A stretch of 64,000 nt of DNA from Haliclystus octoradiatus (GCA_916610825.1 OU744448.1:3697465-3761464); one strand, 5' to 3'. Shown: positions 46,301-56,610, counted from the stretch's first letter. Program-made: numbers and translations. The notes: a model not told the origin generated them from the letters alone.

Positions 46301-47858
46301 GTACCGTCCAATCATGTTTATCTTCAGATTTAAAATAATAGCAAGACAATAAACCGATCAGAATGCAAGGTTTTGTTCCGGTTATCATATTTTATGAATG
46401 TACCATAAAACCTGTATATAACAGCCAGCTATGAGATATAGAGAAATTGACCGCTATATGCAGGTAGCGTAACTATATACAGGATTGATTCAATGGAAAA
46501 CATTACTTTCGACATTAGAACGGGGAGGCCAAGGCCATTGTATCGAGATGACCGCTATAGCAGGTTTATTATCTTTATAGCTGAAGCTGGTATTCCATAT
46601 GATGTTGTACTTGAAATGGATGAGATTAATGATGATTTCCCAGAGACAGATCTTGTTCTTGTTATTGGTGCTAACGATACTGTTAATTCAGCTGCACAAG
46701 AAGACCCTAATTCATCGATTGCTGGTATGCCTGTCTTAGAAGTATGGAAAGCGAAACAAGTAAGTAATTCATTATAAGTTTAATGAATGTTATTAATCAA
46801 TGATACACATTCGTTGTCATAAAATTTAGGTTAACTATCTTACTTTGTATAATACACTACGTAAATATCTATTTATTATGAATTCAGTACAAACAGTTAG
46901 TACACGATACTCGGCATCAATAGGCAGACAGACTATACAATGGAATGGTCTGTCTGCATGCAGGCTAGGTCAGAGTTGGAATTTATGCGGAACAGCACTC
47001 AGAGTCAAGTACTGCTACATATTAGGAGTTCTTAGAGATTCAGTTTCTGAAAATTCTGACTCCGTGTTTATATTCGCAAAATGAACGCGAAAAACATCGT
47101 TAAGGAAAATGCTCGTGCTTCATCTGTGACGAAATTACCTGACATGTTATATTATGAATATGGTTGTCCAAATCTGTCTGATGAGCAACATCGCGATGAA
47201 AATAACTCTGAGTAGCGGAGAATACGTCTCTTTGTTTCAATTTTATAAAACTGATTCTATAAATCCAATTCTGTATTGCTGTACTCGTAGCTGTACCGGT
47301 AATAGGGATGTTTTAGATTTAGTACAGGTACAGGAGCTACGAGTACATCATTCTCGTTGCGCATCACGTCTGCGCATTGGGAGAAACCATATTGCCCTGA
47401 AACCTGTGCTGACCTCCTCGTATCGGAACACCTTTCGGCGCGAAACATGAGCCACGTACTCCGGCACGGCACATGTTAAATTTGATTTCATTTACTTTGC
47501 CTGTTTTGATTTTACTTTCGCTTTTTGAATAAAATTATATTGTCCCTATAAAATTTCTTTATAAAATCACCATGAAACTTTAAAAATTGTCAGAATTTTC
47601 TATTTACCTGGAAACCAGAAACTGACGTTTTATGTTGTTGAATCTGAAGATCTTGTTTTGACCAGCTAAATCGAAACCTCTCTGATATCCTTCGTGCTTG
47701 TTTTCTTGTAGGTAATGGTTATGAAAAGAACGCTGGGTACTGGGTATGCTGACGTTGATAATCCAATATTTTACAAACAAAATACATCCATGTTATTAGG
47801 TGATGCCAAAAATTCATGTGATTCATTACAAGCAAAAATCAATGAAATATACAAATAA
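25334..47858 (+). CDS. NNT: NAD(P) transhydrogenase, mitochondrial (complete, 16 exons)
   Basis: Exons 25334-25400, 25873-25928, 28684-28753, 29881-30122, 31611-31929, 33334-33486, 35029-35285, 36668-36962, 39507-39830, 41135-41323, 42348-42575, 43114-43359, 44319-44585, 45612-45851, 46581-46759 and 47712-47858 join in frame to 1092 residues, close to the vertebrate length. Residues 1-70 form a basic, Ser/Leu-rich mitochondrial presequence. Domain I (about 74-445) binds NAD(H): RVALSP, an [14 protein letters not shown]ossmann loop and RGFDTRAA. A Pro-rich linker (446-459) leads to the membrane domain II (about 480-900: [43 protein letters not shown]). Domain III (about 905-1092) binds NADP(H): [42 protein letters not shown]. 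The enzyme in the inner membrane uses proton influx to drive NADH + NADP+ to NAD+ + NADPH. No stops or lost key residues are seen. Confidence 0.97.
25640..25818 (+). repeat. tRNA-derived SINE, family 2, old fragment in NNT intron 1
   Basis: Matches the body of the 14027 copy (CTTATCTGCCATGAAATCTG, GATCTGCAGTGT, CACTCCTCTAGAAATAGA) with many substitutions and no tRNA head. It lies 55 bp before exon 2. Confidence 0.75.
26105..26220. repeat. TTCATGAAC palindrome cluster, interrupted by the next element
   Basis: Contains AGTTCATGAACAGTTCGTTA and AAATCATGAACAGTTCATGA. The matching continuation (GTTCATAATGTACTTCATGAA) appears at 28450-28510, beyond the inverted-repeat element, so that element split the repeat. 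Confidence 0.65.
26230..28445. mobile_element. About 2.2-kb foldback-type element in NNT intron 2
   Basis: The left 230 bp repeats motifs such as CGCATGAAAAT and GAAAATCGCGT. The right 125 bp carries the inverted forms (ATTTCCATGCGATG, AATCACGCGAATTTC). The best paired segments are 26364-26386 (CATCGCGTGGAAATCGTGTT) and its inverse at 28319-28341. The interior has no recognisable transposase. Confidence 0.6.
30141..30315. mobile_element. hAT-type MITE family B, with 8-bp target duplication
   Basis: Ends CAGGGTCCGACAAAAG and CTTTTGTCGGATCCTG are inverted repeats, flanked by perfect TCCATGAG duplications (30133-30140 and 30316-30323). It starts 18 bp after the exon 4 donor of NNT. Confidence 0.88.
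31401..31589. repeat. MITE family C (pogo/Tigger-like ends), copy 1
   Basis: TACAGTGTAACGCGCTTATG at the left and GGGTTACACTGTA at the right, with internal AATTCGGATAA motifs and TA flanks. It ends 21 bp before NNT exon 5, so the exon 5 polypyrimidine tract lies directly against it. A related inverted copy is at 43388-43579. Confidence 0.75.
32075..32285. repeat. TTCATGAAC palindrome cluster in NNT intron 5
   Basis: About a dozen degenerate copies of AGTTCATGAACTGTTTATG-like sequence in both orientations. This is the same motif family as at 26105, 39910 and 41660. Confidence 0.7.
32537..32727. repeat. MITE family A copy in NNT intron 5
   Basis: TACAGTCAAACCTGTTATAA at the left and CGGGTTTCACTGTA at the right; near full length. 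Confidence 0.85.
33560..33990 (-). mobile_element. Non-LTR retrotransposon fragment (post-reverse-transcriptase region)
   Basis: The minus strand reads [20 protein letters not shown], then [15 protein letters not shown], then after a frame shift [13 protein letters not shown] and [14 protein letters not shown]. This is the segment that follows the polymerase domain in several LINE-type elements. It is not intact. A second fragment lies at 12905-13080. It occupies NNT intron 6. Confidence 0.7.
34781..34971. mobile_element. hAT-type MITE family B copy
   Basis: Ends AGGGTCTGACAAAA and CTTGTCGGACCCTG, flanked by near-identical ACTGTCGA (34773-34780) and ACTGTCAA (34972-34979). The right end lies 57 bp before NNT exon 7. 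Confidence 0.75.
38311..38677 (-). repeat. tRNA-derived SINE, family 2, copy in NNT intron 8
   Basis: Minus-strand full copy. On the plus strand it starts TAGACGGTGTCGCCCTACCG and ends GCTCTGCCATCTGAGCTAAT plus CCTCCT. It is nearly identical to 40510-40881. Confidence 0.92.
38790..39300 (+). repeat. Dispersed repeat, copy 2 (compare 14560-15090)
   Basis: Follows a (GTT)n run at 38776-38805. It shares CCACTTACATATA and CTGTTCCACCATGGAATTAC with the copy at 14560. Confidence 0.5.
39385..39463. repeat. MITE family A right-end fragment, 45 bp before NNT exon 9
   Basis: TTGACCACTATAGACAGGTG then ATAACAGGTTTGACTGT. Only the right half survives. Confidence 0.75.
40510..40881 (-). repeat. tRNA-derived SINE, family 2, copy in NNT intron 9
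   Basis: Full minus-strand copy with very few differences from 38311-38677, including the GATCAGATATGATCCGATCT block and the CATCTGAGCTAATTCTCCT end. Confidence 0.92.
41660..41890. repeat. TTCATGAAC palindrome cluster in NNT intron 10
   Basis: The densest cluster: repeated ACAGTTCATGAACTTCATGA, TTCATGAACAGTCCATGAAC and similar motifs, about 15 near-palindromic TTCATGAA cores in 230 bp. Confidence 0.8.
43388..43579. repeat. MITE family C (pogo/Tigger-like ends), copy 2
   Basis: TACAGCATAACCCGCTTAAG at the left and CTTAAGCAGGTTCCACTGTA at the right, with interior TTATCCGAAATTGCACTTAT. It starts 28 bp after the exon 12 donor. Confidence 0.75.
44656..44939. mobile_element. hAT-type MITE family B copy with a triplicated 55-bp core
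   Basis: Ends CAGGATCTGACAAAGG and CTTTGTCTGACCCTG. The internal block GTTGATGTTTGACCAATAAA plus 35 bp occurs three times at 44725, 44780 and 44835, an exact 55-bp period with almost no differences. It is present once in the other copies. Confidence 0.85.
45185..45332. repeat. Small inverted-repeat element in NNT intron 13
   Basis: ACTAATTAGGGGG (45185-45197) and its exact inverse (45320-45332) bound 148 bp. The minus strand begins GGGGGATTGGCTCAGATGCC, A-box-like, so it may be a folded SINE relic. A further tRNA-like stretch follows at 45353-45425. Confidence 0.5.
46401..46568. repeat. MITE family A copy running into the NNT exon 15 acceptor
   Basis: TACCATAAAACCTGTATATA at the left; the right end GACCGCTATAGCAGGTTTA lies only 12 bp before exon 15 (46581). 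The terminal GTTTATTATCTTTATAG appears to be MITE end grading into the splice acceptor. Confidence 0.78.
47280..47690 (+). repeat. Dispersed repeat, inverted partner at 56200-56610
   Basis: Shares with the 56200-56610 copy, in opposite orientation, TTTAGATTTAGTACAGGTAC, CGTTGCGCAT, GGAACACCTTTCGGCGCGAA and the AAATTGTCAGAATTTT-like tail. It lies in the last NNT intron, just before exon 16. Confidence 0.7.
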
Positions 47859-49622
47859 ATATAGCTTCTATAGGTGATAAAAGAAAGTGTTTTCAAATCT
47901 GAAATTTTGTATAAGATAGATTGACCTATTAAGCAATATTATTGTAGAATTAATTGGATGAATTTTTTTCAGTAGTATTTTCATGTATGTTTTCAAAACT
48001 CACAAAGAAAATATGAAATTCCTTCGTTTTGGATGGAGTTTTACAGAAGAATGAAAACATCTCCTGATTTGTGTTCTTTGTTTTTTCGTTTTTCATTTTT
48101 GTAATAAATGTTGAAAACTTTGACAATGACTTGCTCAAACCACGTATAGACAACTTCACTTTGCCTTCTTAAATGAGGTGTTACACCAGTTTCACTTTAT
48201 TTTGGTTTGTGTATCATATATGCGCAGCGTCTTCTGTGTAGAGTAATACCTTTTTAAATACTTCTACTAGCCGGGCAATGTTGTTATTGATGTCAGCCTT
48301 GAAAAATGCAAGATTCTAAACAATGTAAATGGACAAACCAAGATGCTTTCATACCACAAGTTTGAGTTCAATGGTCTCAAAGTAATTCCAACTTTAACTC
48401 ATTGAACAGTTTCAAAATAGCATCACAGTAACAATATCATTGACCAACAAAGGTTACAACATAAACAGGACCCGTACATAATTACCATAGTTCATTATCC
48501 TTATTCAATTCGCATTGTTTTGCTCCTATTTCCATGTTGTTTTTCAGAAATATTCATACAAAATTAAAAGGTTGCTACGGCTTAAATAACATTATGAGGA
48601 AAGCTATGACGTTGACAAAAATGTAGTCAAACGCCGTTAGCCTGTGTGCATTACGTCAGAACACCATTTCATACAGGCTAACATCAATGAGGGTAAAAAG
48701 CGGGCCCACTAAGAAACATGTTTTACAATGCGCATGCGTGAAACCTCGCTAAAACTCAAAGTCTAGCCGAGACTGCTATTGAAATGACAAAAGTAAAAAC
48801 AAAATGAGTGTTCGACATTGCCAAGTTCGACGTCTTGATCATATGTTATCCTGTTTCATTTCTAAATGCTCAAAATGCTCTCTATTATCATTTTCTTCTT
48901 GATGGTAATTTAACTCAAAGTGTTTTGAATGTAAGAACATTATTTATTGTAAAGCAACCAGTCCTTTTCTTTACCAGAAACTGGAATTTGAGAAGGTCGC
49001 TTCGCAGACGCAGAGTGACGGTCCGAACCTAGCCAGGTTGGTATCAATAAGACAGTAAATAGGATCAACTGCAACTGATCAACTAAAAATTATGTCTGTT
49101 GTTGTCATAACGTTGAACTTTACTAATCCATATGCATATACTGACTCATTTATGCTAGGCTGGCCAATGCCCAATTGCCCATTTGTTTGTCTTCTTCTCT
49201 TCATTTTTCACATTTTCAGGACTTCTAACCTACTAATACTTCTTATTAACCTAGGCCAAGTAGCATACTACAGCACACTTTACATACTAGTAATTATTAT
49301 TATTATTATTTATATGTTGTTATCTAAAGAGTATTCTGGAATCCCAGAGGCACTTAAACATTTTCTTTTCAATTTTTTGTTGATGTTTGAGTTGACCAAT
49401 AAATGGTAAAATATCAATTTCCTTCTGAATTTGCTCCAATCTTCTGATTCCTACTTTTGTCGAACTCTAGCTGTAAGATTTTATCCTATGTGAATCAAGT
49501 GAATCAATACGCAGCAAATTTAATCGATCATTTGTAAATCTCTTTTATATCTTTAATCAGATGAGTGTCATTATCAAGAATTAGTTGAAACTTCAACATA
49601 TGTGATATATGCTTTAGTATGC
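47859..49622. other. 3' flank of NNT
   Basis: No further gene seen. It contains an NRF1-type site TGCGCATGCGTG (48729-48740) with short open frames after it that I could not support as exons, and a degraded MITE family B copy (about 49328-49470, including TTGTTGATGTTTGAG and CTTTTGTCGAACTC). Confidence 0.5.
48103..48108 (+). terminator. Candidate poly(A) signal of NNT
   Basis: AATAAA about 245 bp past the stop codon. An earlier AATAAA overlaps the stop itself (47854-47859) and is less likely to be used. Confidence 0.4.
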
Positions 49623-49626
49623 TTAA

Positions 49627-51913
49627 AGTGCACATGACACCAAAAAATTTTATTCCGGAATCAAGTAGCCCATGCAAAATAAATAGGAATGGCGGCAATA
49701 ATTTTTCGATTTGGACTCTTATAAGCGGAGATATTTAATTTTGAAAGTACCATATTTCAGAAATTGTGCTCCTTCGAAAGTCGGAACTCATGCCGGAATG
49801 ACAAGAAAGCCCACTATGGAAAAATAACCAAGTCTAGACTTCAAAAAATCGTAACTTTTTTCTAGCGAAAAAGAAATGGTCCACTTTCCAGAACAGATAT
49901 GCCCATATCTTCGGGACACCTTGTTGGCCATATATGACTGAATTTGAACGTAAAATGTAGAGTTTATAAAGGTTTTATTAGACTTCGATGGAGTTTTTCT
50001 GTCAAAAAGGTGTTAAAACACTGGATTAACGCATGTTACGCATCAAGGTGTTGACTACTAAAACAGTGGCAAAACGCTTTGTATTCACTTCGCCGCGGAT
50101 GATGATCTAAACGTCTATAAAATTCATTGCGCTATTTTGGTCGATCTCCCGCAGCTTAACGTCAGTGCTTCACTGATTTGTTAGCTTCAATCTCAATGAT
50201 TGGCTATTAAAAACCATTGCATGACCCCCTGTTTGCCTTGCAGCAGACGCGTTTCTTCAACAAAAACACAATTACAGAAAGATGAAATCGACACACGCAA
50301 TGTGTTTAATATCATACCTTAATCTAGTTTTATATTCGACGGACAACGGTTGTTGTCGACTTCTTCACAAAGCTATCCTGTCTAAGAATTATATTTAATC
50401 AATGAATTTAATATGCTGGAGATGTTTTTATCTGATATATAAAATACAATATTATATCACAAAAGACTTTAATATATCAATTGACGACACAGAGAGGTGT
50501 CTTACATTTGGGTAATGATGGAATAATAATTCACTGAAACCAAAACATTTTGTACGGTTTGGACACACATATGGACAGTTTTACATTAATTTCGACTTTC
50601 AAATTCAACTTCATTGTTCAAGTAATTTACATTTTATGTTGACGAATGCTAAATGTTATTCGTGATGATCGTCATGATTTGATTCTGACGCTTGAACAAC
50701 ACTCGCATGCTGATATGCACTGGGCACACTCGAATTATTTCAGGGTCGAGGTAAATATAATACAGACATTGAAGGCGGTTCTACCCGCCATGTGTATCTG
50801 TAGCGATGATTCACTCACTGAAGTGCTCGAAACGAAAAACAATGCAATATCATATGATTTGTTACTGTACTGTATAATTTCACGAATAACATCTAGTCTT
50901 CGTCAACATAAAATGTAAATTAGTTGAACAATGAAGTTGATTTGAAAGCCAAAATTAATGTAAAACTGTCCATATGTGTGTCTAAACTGTACAAAATGTT
51001 TTAGTTTCAGTGAATTATTATATCCATCTTTCCCCGAATATGAGACACCTCTCTGTGTCGTCAATATATTACGTCTTTTGTGATATAATATTGTATTTTA
51101 TATATCAGATAAAAATATCTCCAGCATATTAAATTCATTGATTAAATATAATTCTTAGACAGGATAGCTTTGTGAAGAAGTCGACAACAACCGTTGTCCG
51201 TCGAATATAAAACTAGATTAAGGTATGATATTAAACACATTGCGTGTGTCGATTTCATCTTCCTGTAATTGTGTTTTTGTTGAAGAAACGCGTCTGCTGC
51301 AAGGCAAACAGGGGGTCATGCAATGGTTTTTAATAGCCAATCATTGAGATTGAAGCTAACAAATCAGTGAAGCACTGACGTTAAGCTGCGGGAGATCGAC
51401 CAAAATAGCGCAATGAATTTTATAGACGTTTAGATCATCATCCGCGGCGAAGTGAATACAAAGCATTTTGCCGCTGTTTTAGTAGTCAACACCTTGATGC
51501 ATAACATGCGTTAATCCAGTGTTTTAACACCTTTTTGACAGAAAAACTCCATCGAAGTCTAATAAAACCTTTATAAACTCTACATTTTACGTTCAATTTC
51601 AGTCAGATATGGCCAACAAGGTGTCCCAAAGATATGGGCATATCTGTTCTGGAAAGTGGACAATTTCTTTTTCGCGAGAAAAAAGTTACGATTTTTTGAA
51701 GTCTAGACTTGGTTATTTTTCCATAGTGGGCTTTCTTGTCATTCCGGCATGAGTTCCGACTTTCGAAGGAGCACACTTTCTGAAATATGGTACTTTCAAA
51801 ATTAAATATCTCCGCTTATAAGAGTCCAAATCGAAAAATTATTGCCGCCATTCCTATTTATTTTGCATGGGCTACTTGATTCCGGAATAAAATTTTTTGG
51901 TGTCATGTGCACT
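49627..51913. mobile_element. Giant foldback element with about 1.03-kb arms, TTAA-flanked
   Basis: The left arm (49627-50665) and right arm (50880-51913) are near-perfect inverted copies separated by a 214-bp loop. The outer ends are AGTGCACATGACACC and its inverse, each directly flanked by TTAA (49623-49626 and 51914-51917). That suggests a piggyBac- or Kolobok-type target duplication. The loop and arm edge contain a 90-codon open frame (50646-50918) with no recognised domain. Arm mismatches are few, so the element is young or maintained by gene conversion. Confidence 0.9.
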
Positions 51914-53535
51914 TTAAGTCGCTGATTTCTTTCTAACTTTGTCTTCCGTCTTCTATGATTGTTGAAATGTTCTCCTTGCGGCGTACAGCAGCATCAGGTA
52001 ACTATACATGAATTGCTAAAACTCTAAGGGTATTTATTTATAGGCATACTTTTTTTACCTTTTTGTTAGGTCATTTACAAATCGCAAGGGCTTAATTGGT
52101 CGTAAGGCAATCTTATTTAATGTGTTATGATAGAAAGAAGTTATCCTATTTCTGGTGTATAATCCCATGATTTTCACAATAGGAAGTATTTATATTATCC
52201 CATGATTTTCATAATAAGAAGCCAATGGAGACTAACTTTGTAACAATACCTAGGACTTATTCATCCTCTTGGTGATGGAGTTTATAGCATATATTTTTAG
52301 TTGAGAAACCTTCAAGTTTAAAAATAGAGGTAAGCTAATGTTATCAAATTTTGGCGTTAAAGCAGTAAGTTATTTCAGCATGGGCGCACAGTTTGGATAA
52401 TTTGCCGTCTTGCAGTAAGCAAAATATTTCATTGAACATGTTATATGACACTGATATTGCATTAGTTATGTTGCTAAAAATAACATTTATTTACAAAATT
52501 TAAAATAAATAATATTCATTTTCAAGATAAATATACAATCAATATTGAAATATTTTGATGCAGCCTCAATCGTAACAGGACCAACAAAATTGCCTAAAAG
52601 GTTATTAAATATCCAATAAGATGACGATTGAATTTTGAATTTCAATGTTTACATGAACAATGTAGAGTTCCATTTTCTCTTCATAAAACTGTTTTAAGAG
52701 CATGCCAGCCAGCCAGCCTGATTAGCAGAAAATTTGTTCTGTGGACGCTTTGCATGATTTCCCTGAACTTCATCAATTGGTGTGCTTGTCTGGAAGCATG
52801 TCTCTTCTTTCTTATCTGCATAAAAAATGGTAGGCCTATAAAATAGGCTGTTGGGCAAAGAGAGATCAACATCTATGTAATTTAGTGTCCTACATGACAG
52901 AGAATTCATGCACCTGGTCACCCGCACTGGAACATAGAGTAACTAACTATTAGAGATTGTAGCATAGGATTCGATTTGTGTAATTATTATTATTGTAGAA
53001 AGATGATTTCTTACTATATTGCTTGCGTCCTGTAATTGCCTAAATCACATTTATTGTAGGCCTACTCCTGTTTAGACACATGAGCCTAGAAATTGCCCAA
53101 AACAATGCTAAAGATGAATGATATATTGTTTTAATTTGTTTACTTCTCTATTTGATGTATTTTGAGTATTATGTACTTAGTATGCCGGAACCTGGATCCT
53201 GTATTTTTGTACATCTGGCGTACATTGTTACTAAATAGCAGCAACATTTTCCTGTTGAGGATTGTTTCACATTTTCTGGGGGGTATTAATTCTCTTGCAT
53301 AGATTGAAGTGAAATTTGAGGCACAAGTGACCCTTCGTGCAACACATAAAACAGGACAGACCTGAAATTAATTTTGGAGAAACTTGAATTCCAACATCTA
53401 AACCTATAGTGTTCTTACCGGCTAAGAAAGCTGGGTCTATATGAAAACGGTGATCATCATTGTTCGATCACCAGGCTAAGCATGCTTAAATAATCTTCAT
53501 TGTAACAGAGGCAGGCCAGACTGAAAAGTTTGTTG

Positions 53536-53561
53536 TGCGCGCCTGAGATCTCAGGCGCGCA
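53536..53561. repeat. Perfect 26-bp GC-rich palindrome
   Basis: Each half is TGCGCGCCTGAGA. A diverged half-site (AATCTCAGGTGCGCA) recurs at about 53602-53616. It is GC-rich in AT-rich surroundings. It could be a protein-binding site or a cruciform-forming relic. Confidence 0.85.
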
Positions 53562-54914
53562 GCAGACTTTCCTACGTAGGATTTTAACTAAACTTGATTG
53601 AATCTCAGGTGCGCAAATTGCAATATTTTCAATTTGGAAGGCAGGTTTGCAATAATTCCAAATTATCTTGTCTCATCTTCAAGCAGGTCAGAAATGGAAT
53701 GTTTTCAAGTTTATAGAATATTTATATGAAATCTAAAAAGTTACTCAATAGTTGATATTGAAATTTCCTACATATGAAACAATAAGTGATACACGAAGAA
53801 AGGGAAATCACCTCCAAAACATATGCTTGCAGATATAATACAAAGATAATGATTGAGACTGCAACAAGTTCTACAACAAAATAATTTTGATTCAAAGCAT
53901 CTGCAAGTTGATATGGGCATTGAGCAAACCTTACTCTGTCTCTGTGTTGTTATATTTTTGTCCCCAACATATGTGAATTATGCAAAATAAAACACTTGAT
54001 GATGCGATTGGAAGACCGACCATGATCGTGAAAACAGTTTGGTAGACTCTATTTGTGGAAATAGGTATCTATAATTACGTGCAGTCATTGAGTTGAAACA
54101 CTTTGAACATCATCATTGAGCCTCAAAAAAGCAAGGCTAGATCGATGCAACATCATGCATAGAAGGGTGAGATCAACGAAATAATTCTGATTGTACACAG
54201 TGCCATAAGCTCATCTCTCAAGTCATAAACTATTAGCGTTCATCGCTCCCATATTTATGGAATATTATCAAAAACAAACGATGCTTCATATCCTTGATTC
54301 AAACGAGAGTATGACAATGTTAATATCTAATATACAAGCGCCACTCATCCATATGTATATATAAATGATAATGCAACATGCTTTGTACTTTATAGGCTGA
54401 GTTTATCAAATTTAACTGCCAATTTTTCGAGGCAGCTGCCAGCTGCTAACAGAAATCTTCTGACGAATTGGCTTATCAAAGTTTAAAACCCAACACCAGA
54501 TATTATCTCATGAACAAACTCTATTATAATTCAAATCCAGTCACAAAATGTAGAATGATTCGAAGCATGGAAGCAGACTTTTGAAATTTCGAAGTGCTTA
54601 CTTTGAAGTGCTCAATATATTGCAGCCATCATAGCATCATAGCTAGCATTTAAAAAACAAATTCCGCTGATGGCGAATCACGTTTTCCAATCGATGTTAT
54701 CCCGATAAGCTCGTCTTTTCCGTTTATAGAGCAATCAAATTATATTTCTGCGGTAGACGGTATCATCCTCAACATATAACGTAATAATATAGCTACATCC
54801 CTTAAATCCCATATCAAATCATGCTCCAAATGGACAGAAATTATCACTAGACTTGCAGATGAACCCAAATGATCATAAGTTTTCTTTTCTCATGTGAGTA
54901 AAATCAGCTACTGC

Positions 54915-55090
54915 GCAAGCGTGAGCGATCCATAATGGCTTCCAGCTGACGTCACCGGACGGTCAAATAGACACTTCGTTTCGAATATTATTGAAAAAAT
55001 GATGAGTCAGTCTTCATGACGTAGGAAGATTTCAACCAATCAAGAAGGCTTACAGCTCCACGTGATCTCAAGGTCGCATGTGATTGGGCA
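54915..55090. promoter_or_regulatory. Candidate promoter/enhancer: CRE, AP-1, CCAAT and E-box cluster
   Basis: Within 150 bp: TGACGTCA (54947-54954), TGAGTCA (55003-55009), a half CRE TGACGTA (55017-55023), CCAAT (55036-55040), CACGTG (55059-55064) and ATTGG (55083-55087), in a locally GC-richer stretch. No adjoining gene was identified. It may be a distal enhancer or the promoter of an unseen noncoding transcript. Confidence 0.45.
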
Positions 55091-56199
55091 TTTCCGAATT
55101 CTGAAATGGTGGGCCAACTTTTAGTAAGAAATTCCTCTAGCCCGAGTGCAGCGACTCTCAGTTTCATGGAGCGGAACACGGGATAGAGGCTCTTGCCTAA
55201 CAAAAATGCTGCGAGACTCCATTTTGAAAAAGTTGAATGCAAAGGCTGCCGGTCCGGTTTGACCCTTTAATCTATCAATTCTAGGTTCCAGAATGCTACA
55301 ACAAATTGAGAAGAAAATTGACATTTTAATAACTTTAATAGACAAGATTTTTCAACCGAACATTCAAAAGAAAATGTTAAATGTTTCAGGATTCCATTTG
55401 CCGAATACTACTGTTCCATACTCACGTTGAATATTCACATCCAGCGATTAACATTCCATTATAGCCTCGTTTTACAGTTCTTAGGCCTCGTTGTTCCTAG
55501 CCATTGTTCTTTAAACTTACACGAATTTCAGGATTCGGTAACGCGGTAGACTATCATTCTTCCCATATTTTATAGAGAATTCTTCCTTATTAATTAAAAC
55601 GAGCTATGCTTCTCGTTTACATTGTGTGAATTAAATTACAAATACATCGTCTATTCTTCAATTTATGCTTTAGTAAATAGATAAGCAAAGCTGCGTTTTT
55701 CAGCTCTGGCTTTTGCAATATCTCAAAACTAATTATATAAATTTCAAGGAGGATCATTCAAGCAAGGCGACAGAGAAAACATCGTCTTTGATCGAGTCAT
55801 GCGTCATTCCCGGATATAAAAGATGTGGGACCAACAGACAGCTTGCGTCACAGCCTTATTTGATTTACGATACCGTTTCGAGAATGACGATCTGCGAAGC
55901 AAGCTAATAGCTAGGGTATAGTCATCCTTGAAAGTGTGTGCAGCGTGGGTGACATGATAGAAAATTTACTCAGAACGGAGAATAATTCGCCATGGAAGAA
56001 TCCGAATTAAATAACTCCAGGGAAATTACTTTTAAATAGGTGATAAATTAGGTATTAGCATTAGGTGATAGATTAAGATGCTCTAGAATATACGGAGTAA
56101 CATAATTTTCAATGATTGTGTTGATATCATGAATGAAATGAAGGCCCGGAAGTGTAATTTCTATATTTTTGGTTTTCTGCAAAATCTTTTGGGTAATTC

Positions 56200-56610
56200 T
56201 GCCACAAAACTCTATCAGGAAGGTTTAGATTTAGTACCGGTACCGGTTCAAGTTCATGTTCAGTCAATAAGAAGATTGACCTGTACTCGTTCTTTCAAAA
56301 CAAGACGTTTAGATTCAATAACATAAAACCTCCGTTTCTGTTTTCCAGGTAAAAACAAAATTCTGACAATTTGTTCAGGATTAATTTTGATTCTATGTAT
56401 AAATTTTATAGCGACAATAAAATTTTATTCAAAAAAGCTAAAGTAAAACCAAAACAAAGCAAAACAACAAAATCAAAACATGTACACCGTGGTTCGTTAA
56501 AATTTCGCGCCGAAAGGCGTTCCGAAATGCGCAGAAGTTATGCGCAACGAGAAAGCTGTACTCGTAGATGTACCTGTACTAAATCTAAATCTCCCTATTG
56601 ACTCTATTTG
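56200..56610 (-). repeat. Dispersed repeat, inverted partner of 47280-47690
   Basis: On the plus strand it contains CGCGCCGAAAGGCGTTCCGA, ATGCGCAACGAGAAAGC and TACCTGTACTAAATCTAAAT, the reverse of motifs in the NNT intron 15 copy. Confidence 0.7.

Larger units (their letters stand above)
25401..47711 (+). other. Introns of NNT: content not covered by other entries
   Basis: Introns 3 (28754-29880), 7 (35286-36667) and 11 (42576-43113) show no recognisable repeat family. Intron 7 has a CAGTGTTGGTAATC hAT-like end at 36281 without a visible partner. Intron 10 holds MITE A fragments (41368-41445, 42165-42232), and intron 12 holds a further one (44241-44291). Intron 4 has an (AT)n run near 30702 and a MITE A fragment at 31008-31077. 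Intron 6 has a short cluster of CATGAAC-like motifs (34668-34745), and intron 9 another (39910-40000). Intron 14 carries one end of the CAGGGTCCGAC family (46144-46181). Confidence 0.6.

Noticed and set aside
48808..49032. Coding frame downstream of an NRF1 site
   Set aside because: Short hydrophobic frames in competing phases, none with a downstream exon that extends them.
54988..55242. 84-codon minus-strand frame overlapping the promoter-like cluster
   Set aside because: No homology recognised; the open frame is explained by local GC content. The regulatory motifs are the better-supported feature.
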